Under the pieces are notes generated by a model that searched no databases, was not told the DNA's origin, and worked only from the letters and a program-made list of their open reading frames with translations. This document shows positions 7,461 to 14,100 of a stretch of DNA of 18,117 nt, in pieces (position 1 is the first letter of the stretch; the number at the start of each line of letters is the position of its first letter). The DNA is from Candidatus Woesearchaeota archaeon (lineage in GTDB: Archaea > Nanobdellota > Nanobdellia > Woesearchaeales > JAGVYJ01). The position numbers were made by a program, and so were the translations under genes. The stretch is from positions 1 to 18,117 of the forward strand of contig JAGVYJ010000006.1 of the NCBI GenBank assembly GCA_018303315.1, written 5' to 3'.

Positions 7461-9110
7461 GTGATGTTAGGCAGGATAAGGAAAGAGGTGAGAGATGTCA
7501 GCAGAGTGCAGCACATAGTGAAAATCCTTATCGGTCATGGTCTTGGCTATTACCTCCATGAACTTAACCTCAGGCATCTGGTGCCCATTGGCAAAAGGCT
7601 CCAGCCAGACACATTCTCAAAAAGACATGACCTGCCGAAGAGGGCAAGGTTCGCCCTTGAGGAGCTCGGCGGGGTGTTCATCAAGCTCGGCCAGTTCCTG
7701 AGCCTAAGACCCGACCTTATTCCGCACGAGTATGCAGACGAATTCAGGAATCTCCAGGATAATGTAAGGCACTTTCCCACCGCTCAAGCCAGGAAAATAA
7801 TTGAGCAGGAGCTGAAAAGGCCTATTGAAACCTTATTCTCACATTTTCCTGATGAGCCGATTGCAGCAGCTTCTGTGGCCCAGGTCTACAGGGCAGTGCT
7901 TAAGAGCGGGGAAATTGTTGCAGTAAAAGTGCAGCGTCCTGGTATTGAAGAGCTCTTCGAGTCTGATTTCGACATTTTGTACAGGCTGGCACTGCTCGCA
8001 AAGAAGCGCATGCGCCATGAATATTTTGATCCATTAAAGGTTGTCAAGGAATTTGAAAGCTATACGAGGTCAGAGCTGGATTTCCTGAAAGAAGCCCATA
8101 ATATTGCTGTTATAAAAAAGGCGCTTGCACATAACAAGAAAGTGGTAATACCCAAGCCTTACCTGGAGCTGTCCACATCAAAGCTTTTAGTGATGGAGTT
8201 TATTGATGGCACTGAAGTGAATCATCTGCCTTCAAATATCACCCGCAAGCAGCGTGCTGAGCTGGCAAACACAATCTCCAACATGGTTTTTTCCCAGATA
8301 TTCGAGCACGGCTATTTCCATGCTGACCCCCATCCGGCAAACATATTTGTAATGAAGAGCAGGAAGATAGCCCTGCTTGATTTCGGCATTGTCGGCTTCC
8401 TTAACAGCAGGCTCAGGCAGCATATAGGGGAATTGTTCGTTGCCCTGATAAACGGCGACGCAGAGGGGCTTGCGCAAAGCTTCCTTGACCTTGGCATCGT
8501 CGAGGGGCAGGTAGACAAGGACGAGCTTGCCATGGCGCTCAGGGATGCCTTGGGGGAGTATTACGGGATAGGCCTTGACAGGATAGAGATGAAAGTTGTA
8601 TTCAACAAGCTGCTGCATGTAGCCCAGCAGTTTAACATCCACCTTCCGGCAAACTTCATATTGTTTGGGAAGGCCATGGTGACGCTTGAAGGAGTGGGCG
8701 AGCAGCTCTACTCCGAATTCAATCTTGTGGAAACTGCCAGGCCTTATGTCAGGCAGCTCAGGCACAAGCAGACAAGCCTGCGGGAGCTTGCGAAAGAGCT
8801 TTCCAAAAGCAGGTATAAGCTGGCTGCCAACATTGTCCAGCTGCCCGGCCAGGTGACAGACATCCTGTCCCGGCTGCAGGATGGGGAGCTTAAGGTCCAG
8901 CTACAGCACGAAGATGTAAGAAACCTTACAGCTGAAATAAGCAAAGCAACCACCAGAGTCACTTACGGGCTTTTGGTTGCTGCACTGATAATTGCCACAA
9001 CATTCCTTCAGCTAGCCAGGCCCGGGCCGACTATTTTCAATATTCCTATACTTACGCTTGCAATCCTGATGTTCACCCTCTATATAGCATTCAGGCTGCT
9101 GAGGTCATGA
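7461..9110 (+). CDS. UbiB/ABC1/AarF-family atypical kinase, membrane-anchored
   Basis: A protein of 549 residues from the GTG at 7461, or 548 from the ATG at 7464; the second is as likely because the promoter suggests a leaderless mRNA. The family-specific KxGQ helix is present as IKLGQFLSLRPD (74-85). The Ala-rich nucleotide loop AAASVAQVY is at 135-143, the VAIK-type Lys156 lies in VAVKVQRP, and the catalytic loop HADPHPANIF starts at His287. In most members the loop is HADPHPGN, so Gly to Ala is a small variant. The metal-binding DFG starts at Asp307. Two hydrophobic helices end the chain (about 498-515 and 524-545). Relatives in bacteria and mitochondria support ubiquinone synthesis and lipid homeostasis; in archaea the substrate is unknown and isoprenoid lipid metabolism is a guess. 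Its stop overlaps the start of the small basic-protein gene by ATGA. Confidence 0.9.
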   Translation: MMLGRIRKEVRDVSRVQHIVKILIGHGLGYYLHELNLRHLVPIGKRLQPDTFSKRHDLPKRARFALEELGGVFIKLGQFLSLRPDLIPHEYADEFRNLQDNVRHFPTAQARKIIEQELKRPIETLFSHFPDEPIAAASVAQVYRAVLKSGEIVAVKVQRPGIEELFESDFDILYRLALLAKKRMRHEYFDPLKVVKEFESYTRSELDFLKEAHNIAVIKKALAHNKKVVIPKPYLELSTSKLLVMEFIDGTEVNHLPSNITRKQRAELANTISNMVFSQIFEHGYFHADPHPANIFVMKSRKIALLDFGIVGFLNSRLRQHIGELFVALINGDAEGLAQSFLDLGIVEGQVDKDELAMALRDALGEYYGIGLDRIEMKVVFNKLLHVAQQFNIHLPANFILFGKAMVTLEGVGEQLYSEFNLVETARPYVRQLRHKQTSLRELAKELSKSRYKLAANIVQLPGQVTDILSRLQDGELKVQLQHEDVRNLTAEISKATTRVTYGLLVAALIIATTFLQLARPGPTIFNIPILTLAILMFTLYIAFRLLRS

Positions 9111-9368
9111 TGGCAAAATCGATGGTCCATAAAGCTGTAAAGAAATTTTTCAGCCTGCTTGGTTTTCAGCCTGCTTGGCCGTAAGTCAACAAGGAAAAAG
9201 GCAATGTATGCAGTGCACCAGGGCAAAAAGTATGCCTTTGAAATAATCAAGGACCCACACTCCAAGGCTGTTGCAAAGAGGGTTTTGAGGGAAGCAAGAA
9301 AGCTGGAGAAAAAAGCCAGGCCTTATGAGAAAAGGGCTGTTAGGAAGATAAAGAAGGCAATGAGATAA
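9107..9368 (+). pseudogene. Small basic protein gene, frameshifted by a 16-bp tandem duplication
   Basis: An ATG at 9107 overlaps the kinase stop (ATGA), with another at 9110. Translation gives 25 residues, MMAKSMVHKAVKKFFSLLG and then FQPAWP, to a TAA at 9182. A second frame, shifted by one, carries FSLLGRKSTRKKAMYAVHQ onwards to the TAA at 9366. The join is a perfect 16-base tandem duplication (9147-9178). Deleting one copy restores one continuous frame of 81 codons, with FFSLLG running straight into RKSTRKK. The restored protein is strongly basic and largely helical, with Lys/Arg-rich ends and no Cys, so nucleic-acid or membrane-surface binding is possible; I do not recognise a family. The downstream piece has only a TTG at 9159, which lies inside the duplication, so independent translation is doubtful. 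It may be a true mutation, a switchable repeat or an assembly error. Confidence 0.75.
9147..9178 (+). repeat. Perfect 16-bp tandem duplication inside a coding region
   Basis: The unit TTTTCAGCCTGCTTGG occurs twice back to back (9147-9162 and 9163-9178) without mismatch. Sixteen is not a multiple of three, so it shifts the reading frame by one and breaks the small basic-protein gene. Confidence 0.95.
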
Positions 9369-9370
9369 TA

Positions 9371-9550
9371 TGCGCCGGGCGGGACTTTCCTTCTGACAAG
9401 CCGATATAACCCCTAGAACGGCGAAGCCGTTCCGTGGGATTGAGCGAATGCGAAATCCCACATTGCGCAGGAGTTTGACAGTCTGTCAAAATGTTGAACC
9501 CGCGCCGCAGCCTTGGCAAGGCTGAATCATGGCCACTAGACTACCGGCGC
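9371..9550 (-). tRNA. tRNA-Gly (anticodon GCC) with a T-loop intron
   Basis: On the minus strand the acceptor arm GCGCCGG (9550-9544) pairs fully with CCGGCGC (9378-9372), followed by discriminator A at 9371; no CCA is encoded. A three-pair D stem follows (GTC with GAT, one wobble). The anticodon arm is CAGCC-TTGCCAA-GGCTG, giving anticodon GCC for glycine. After a four-base variable loop, the T stem GCGGG pairs with CCCGC at 9383-9379. Between these T-stem halves lie 115 bases instead of 7. Removing 108 bases (9492-9385) leaves the normal T loop TTCAACT and a 72-nt mature tRNA, so the gene is split between positions 59 and 60. The 3' end lies two bases past the stop of the convergent small gene. 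Identity and arms are clear; the exact splice points rest on the fold described for the intron. Confidence 0.9.
9385..9492 (-). other. 108-nt tRNA intron at position 59/60 with bulge-helix-bulge
   Basis: The splice-site fold on the minus strand is, in order: outer helix, the T stem GCGGG/CCCGC; a central four-position helix, exon TTCA against intron GGAA (9387-9390), with one A-G mismatch; three-base bulges ACA (9494-9492) and AGT (9386-9384); and an inner helix of nine pairs, TTTTGACAG (9491-9483) with TTGTCAGAA (9399-9391), two of them wobble. Cutting after the second base of each bulge leaves a canonical seven-base T loop. Inside are two more perfect hairpins, 8 bp (9434-9441 with 9454-9461) and 7 bp (9416-9422 with 9426-9432). 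A third, 7 bp (9474-9480 with 9484-9490), competes with the inner helix. Confidence 0.75.
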
Positions 9551-9575
9551 ACAAAGCTTCTGAATCCATGCTTTG

Positions 9576-9583
9576 TATTTAAA
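9576..9583 (-). promoter_or_regulatory. TATA box of tRNA-Gly
   Basis: The minus strand reads TTTAAATA, centred about 30 bases before the first base of the tRNA at 9550. This is a normal distance for an archaeal stable-RNA promoter. Confidence 0.6.
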
Positions 9584-9829
9584 GGTTTCTTGGCTCAGGG
9601 ATTTAGCATAGCCTATTCAAACGACATGATGATTCCGCCAGTGCAATGAGGAGAAGCAGGCCTGCTAACCGAAATCCGGGGTTGTCTCGCTTATTAGCCG
9701 GAAGAATGACTGGCGAGAAGAACCCTCTTAGCGAATTGAAGCCCGGATTCAGAGACTTTGAACATCTGCAGATTAATTATTCTTCAACCATAAAGAAACC
9801 ACTCAATAGTGATGAATTTATCGAAACAT

Positions 9830-9837
9830 TTATAAAC
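9830..9837 (+). promoter_or_regulatory. TATA box of the surface-protein unit
   Basis: TTTATAAA, preceded by the A-rich CGAAACA as a possible BRE, lies 73 bases before the TTG start at 9903. Transcription would begin near 9858, leaving a leader of about 45 nt that carries the ribosome binding site at 9891-9897. This differs from the leaderless pattern of most genes upstream in the window. Confidence 0.55.
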
Positions 9838-9890
9838 TGTGCTGGACTCCACATTTGTTGATACAACTACAGCTACAGCTGTCTTAAGCT

Positions 9891-9897
9891 GGGGGAT
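9891..9897 (+). promoter_or_regulatory. Ribosome binding site supporting a TTG start
   Basis: GGGGGAT lies five bases before the TTG at 9903. The frame has a stop at 9885-9887 and no ATG until about codon 101, so this site is the main support for TTG initiation. Confidence 0.5.
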
Positions 9898-9902
9898 TTA
9901 AA

Positions 9903-11108
9903 TTGCAATTAGTAGAACTCATACTTCACTACAGGCCATCATACGACAGTGCAAGAAACGCTATAGCCGGGCATTCAAAAGCACTGGCACATTCAGTGAT
10001 CATAGGCGCGTCTACTTTAAGCCTGGCCGCATTGTTTTATGCTGGAAATGGCAATACTGTGCGTGCACAGCCTCCTGATTTAACCCCTACACCAACACCA
10101 GCTGTTCAGCAGCAAGTTTATTCTTCTGAAGAGACTTTTAATAATAAAGGAATTGAGTACGTGCTCATAAGACAAGACACCGGCAGGAAAGAAGGCATTG
10201 TTATGCCACTGGAAATATGGAAATACGCTAAAAAACAGGGAGAAAGTGTTGTTGGCACTCTTTTGACTTCTGAATATGAACAATTCGGCTATAAACGAGT
10301 CACTTTTTCCAATTTGACTATTCAATATCAATTTGATAAAGATGGCAAAGTAACTGAACAAAGCTATGCTAACCTTCTTGATGATCTTGAAAATGTTTTA
10401 GCATCTCAAGGTATCTCTTACAGAGATGTCTTAGCTAACTTCAAAGGAATTCCTCATGTTGGAGATCGAAGCGCAATAGAAGCAGGCCTATCCTTGGACC
10501 AGATAATTAAATTACGTGATGCTGAATTCTCCGTATTAAGCCCTGAAATAAGAGCTTGGGTAATTGAAAAATATGGGCAACAGTATTGGAGCGCAATTGG
10601 CGCCTGGGTTGGCAGCTTTGGTTATGAAGCTGATGTTCCCTTCTCTGGCGCAATATTCCAGAGAAATGTCACGTTAGTGGGAAAAAATCCCAGAGCCGGC
10701 ATACCCGCAGGGAGTATAGTGACTGCTGATGTAGGCTTGCAGATTTTGGATATACAAAATGATTTGAAAGACGCTCCCGGATATATGCCCTTTGTACCGC
10801 CGGAGGCTTTTGAATTAAAAACAGCAGAAGATTTCAGGATACAGCAATTGGCAACTCGAACACCTACACCAACTCCTGTAATTCACACCGCAACACCTAC
10901 TCCAACACGGACTACAACTCCTACAGCTACTCCAACTCCTACGAAGGAGTCCAGTCCGCAGGCAACTGCAACACCTGTACCTCCAACAGCTACTCCCAGC
11001 CCAACACCAACCAATACACCTGTTCCTCCAACCCCTCCGCCAACTGCAACACCAATACCCACTCAAATAGTACCTCCAACTCCCACACCAGGAGATCCAG
11101 AATTATAA
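9903..11108 (+). CDS. Exported protein with Thr/Pro-rich (mucin-like) C-terminal tail
   Basis: Unrecognised 401-residue protein, TTG start. The N-terminus has a basic lead-in (Arg11, Arg18, Lys26), a hydrophobic segment at about 31-47 (SVIIGASTLSLAALFYA) and a possible cleavage after NTVRA at 55, so export or an N-terminal anchor is likely. A short Thr/Pro stretch (61-66) leads into a folded region of about 250 residues (70-317) with no motif I can name. Residues 318-398 are almost entirely Thr, Pro, Ala and Val in TPTPTP-like runs, typical of an extended, probably O-glycosylated stalk. No sortase-like or C-terminal membrane anchor is seen. The giant surface protein starts 18 bases after the stop, so the two are probably cotranscribed and may act together at the cell surface. 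GTG at codon 32 is an alternative start but lacks basic residues before its hydrophobic run. Confidence 0.75.
   Translation: MQLVELILHYRPSYDSARNAIAGHSKALAHSVIIGASTLSLAALFYAGNGNTVRAQPPDLTPTPTPAVQQQVYSSEETFNNKGIEYVLIRQDTGRKEGIVMPLEIWKYAKKQGESVVGTLLTSEYEQFGYKRVTFSNLTIQYQFDKDGKVTEQSYANLLDDLENVLASQGISYRDVLANFKGIPHVGDRSAIEAGLSLDQIIKLRDAEFSVLSPEIRAWVIEKYGQQYWSAIGAWVGSFGYEADVPFSGAIFQRNVTLVGKNPRAGIPAGSIVTADVGLQILDIQNDLKDAPGYMPFVPPEAFELKTAEDFRIQQLATRTPTPTPVIHTATPTPTRTTTPTATPTPTKESSPQATATPVPPTATPSPTPTNTPVPPTPPPTATPIPTQIVPPTPTPGDPEL
10854..11105 (+). repeat. Low-complexity Thr/Pro-coding stretch
   Basis: About 250 bases built of ACA/ACT/CCA/CCT codons in irregular short repeats, encoding the Thr/Pro stalk. 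It is not an array with fixed spacers. Such tracts commonly change length by slippage. Confidence 0.85.
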
Positions 11109-11126
11109 GCAGGACCATAAGCACAA

Positions 11127-14100
11127 ATGAATAAATCAGTCGCAGCAGGAATTGCATTTTTGTTTTTACTAATTATAACTCCTTTGGTTTTTGCTCAGGA
11201 TTCAACTGCTCCCCAAATAGCGATATACGCGGGAGATGATGCAACTGGCACCCACACGCATGAAACAACCTCATTAACAGTCTATGCAAATCTCTGGAAT
11301 AATGATTTTGAAAGCGACGTTATCATATGTCAGATTGACTGGAATGAGGGCAGTGGCTGGGAATCAGCAAGTACAGGAGCAGAAAATCAAACTTACAATG
11401 TCAGCCATACTTACGCTTCTTATGGAAACAAATCTGTTAATTACAGATGTGTCAGCGGCGGAGGCACGACTTCTGGACACGTGCAGCACACTGATTATGA
11501 TAATATAACCTTAATTGACCCAAGCGCTGATCCAAGTCCTCCTCAAGTTAATATCTTCCTTGGCGAATGGCCTACTGGTGTACATCATGAGACCATTACT
11601 TCCTACACTGTCTATGCAAATCTCTGGAATTTTGATGCTGAAAGCACTGTTACAGGATGTTGGGTTGACTGGAATGACGGTGCCGGCCGGGAAAGTGTAA
11701 CAACAGGAACAGAGGCAACTACCTATATTGTAAATCATACTTATTCCACATTGGGCAACAAGACTGTAAACTATGCTTGTTCAAACGGTGTTGGAAATAG
11801 TTCTGGCAATTTACAGCATACTGATTTTGATTGGGCTGTTGTGGGAAACCTTGCAGATGCAAGCCCTCCTTCAACAAAAATATTCCTTGGAAACAGTTCT
11901 GGCGGAAATGAAACTCAAAGTGCTTCATTAACCGTCTGGGCAAACCTGAAGAATGTTGACAGCCTCAGCATCATCACTGCTTGCAGTGTGGATTGGAACG
12001 AAGGTTCAGGTTGGGAGGCAGTGAGCACAGGATTTGAGTTGGTCAATTACAGTATTACCCATACTTTTGCAACAAGTGGCAATAAAACAGTAAACTACAG
12101 CTGCACAAGCTCCGGAGGTACAAGCTCCGGAAGCAATCAATATACAAATTTTGATGTTATTGAAATATTGCCTGTTGCTGCTGATTTCTCACCTCCTGAG
12201 TTTTTCAACTTAACGACAACTCCGGCAAGTCCACAGAGCTATACACCTGGTCAGACTTACCAGGTTAATGCGACAATCACTGATGAAACTGGAGTTACGT
12301 CAGTTTCTTTTGAGTTTAACGGTGTTAATTACACTACCTTCAATCAAACTGGAAATGAATACTCAATCGTATTTACTGATTTAGCTGCCGGGAATTATAA
12401 TTACAGATGGTACGCTTCCGATGTAAAGGGTCAGTCAAATAATACAGGAAATCTCGTCTACGCTGTAAATAAGCTGCCCACTGAAATCAATGTGACTATA
12501 GATGGTGCAATTAATCAAAACATTACAATAAATTATACTCAATTGGTCAGCATCAGTGCCTCAGGCACATTTGGGGTTGAAGGCCTGTTTCTCAACGACA
12601 CTGCTCTGGAAAATCCTTTTAGCAACTTACTACTTAACGGAGGATTCTATAATGTTACCGGGATTAATTTCGAAAGTCAGAATCATTCAGAAAGCAGAGT
12701 AGCGGTATTCATCACTGTCCTGCCATTATCATCGAACATTAGCCTTTTTCTTAATTCAGCTCAAGCAAATCTTACTGTAGAGGAGAATACTCCAATCAAT
12801 TTCACTGCAATACTTGCTGGCCCAATAACCGGTTTCATTGAAATCCTTGTGGATGGAATAACCAGTATTGTCACTGGTTTTGGTTCAATAACAACATCTT
12901 ATGCTATAAATACGACTGGTATCCACATCGCTACGAGTGTATTTACCGGAAGCCAAAACGCCACAGCTTCGAATGAAACATTTAACATTACGGTCGTGGA
13001 TACTGTTCCTCCTTTAGCTGTGTCAAATCTCGTTACTGAAAGCGTTAACCCCAGCAATATAGTATGGAACTGGACAAATCCTTCAACCTATGATTTTACA
13101 AATGCCATACTGTATTTCAATGGCACTAATGTTGTGAATACAACGATGGATAAATACGGGGCTTCTGGTTTATTGCCAAGTTCTGTCTATACTTTGACTA
13201 TTAACACAATAGACGATGATAATAACATAAATCTTACAAATGTAACTAGTGTAGTGATGACACTTGCTGATGTCCTTGCACCATTGATTGAAAACGTACT
13301 TGAACCTGCCGACCCTTCAGTTTATACTGTCTCCGGAATATTTTTCTTTAATGCCACGGTAACCGATGATGTCAAAGTGGGAACAGTAATCTTCCAGTTC
13401 AATAACGTCAATTACACTGCCGCACCCCTCCAAACCGGGGAGTACAGCCAGAACTTTACCTCATTAGCTGCTGGCGTTCATACATACAAATGGTACGCCA
13501 ATGATACAAGCGGCAATCAAAACATATCCGGCAATTTCAATTTCACTGTTAACAAAGCAAGTACCACAACAACACTTTACATAACCGGCTTGCCTGACCA
13601 GGATGTTACAGTTAATTATTCTTCACCTCTCAACGTTACAGCTGTGACCACAGGCGGGAATGTTTTGCTGCTCAGGGACTTCAGTTCAATAAGCAATCCT
13701 GACACATCAAGATTGGCTGTTGGAAGCTACAGCTATTTTGGAACAAACGGAGGCAATGCAAACTTCACTGGCAGTGTTTCACCCATACAAACCTTAACTG
13801 TCGTACAGATATCTCCATATATCGAATTGCTGCTTAATGGAAACGCAAGCAATGTAACTTCGGACATAGAAGATTTTGTCAATATTACAGTGCAGCTTCT
13901 TGCGGGTGAGGCATCCTTCAATGTCTACCAGAACGGAAGCCTGCTTAATACAAGCACTAACATCACACTAATCAGGGAATATAATGTTCCTTCAGTTGTC
14001 AATATATCTGCAAATATGAGTTCCACTCAGAACTTCACAGCATTTTCTGCAGCAAGAAACATAAATGTTGTAAATGTACGACCTCCCTTGGCTGTATCAG

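Larger units (their letters stand above)
9551..9902. other. Intergenic region with two promoters and no convincing gene
   Basis: This 352-base gap holds the tRNA promoter at its left end and the promoter and leader of the surface-protein unit at its right end. The only open frame of note (9646-9861) has no recognisable features and contains the TATA box of the next unit. A perfect 12-bp palindrome, AGCAGGCCTGCT, is at 9655-9666. An 8-bp inverted repeat (9673-9680 with 9742-9749) encloses a nested 6-bp one (TCTCGC/GCGAGA), so a structured RNA is possible but matches no family I know. AT content rises through this stretch. Confidence 0.6.

Noticed and set aside
9159..9368. 69-residue protein starting at TTG 9159
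   Set aside because: The TTG lies inside the 16-bp duplication. The real ancestral start is the ATG at 9107 or 9110 overlapping the kinase stop, so this is the tail of a frameshifted gene.
9371..9550. Split or permuted tRNA, or an RNase P-like structured RNA
   Set aside because: Both tRNA halves are in normal order on one strand and the boundaries fit a splice motif, so a simple intron explains it.
9625..9670. Possible C/D box guide RNA (ATGATGA C-box-like sequence)
   Set aside because: No CTGA D box at a suitable distance and no D'/C' pair.
9646..9861. 71-codon plus-strand open frame in the intergenic region
   Set aside because: No recognisable motif and no ribosome binding site. The frame runs over the inverted repeats and over the TATA box of the next unit.
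9551..9902. Integration site (att) beside the tRNA
   Set aside because: No direct repeat of the tRNA end and no integrase in the window; only the composition shift hints at transfer.
10854..11105. Repeat tract that could suggest a CRISPR-like array
   Set aside because: The short units are irregular, with no constant spacers; it is the codon pattern of a Thr/Pro-rich protein tail.
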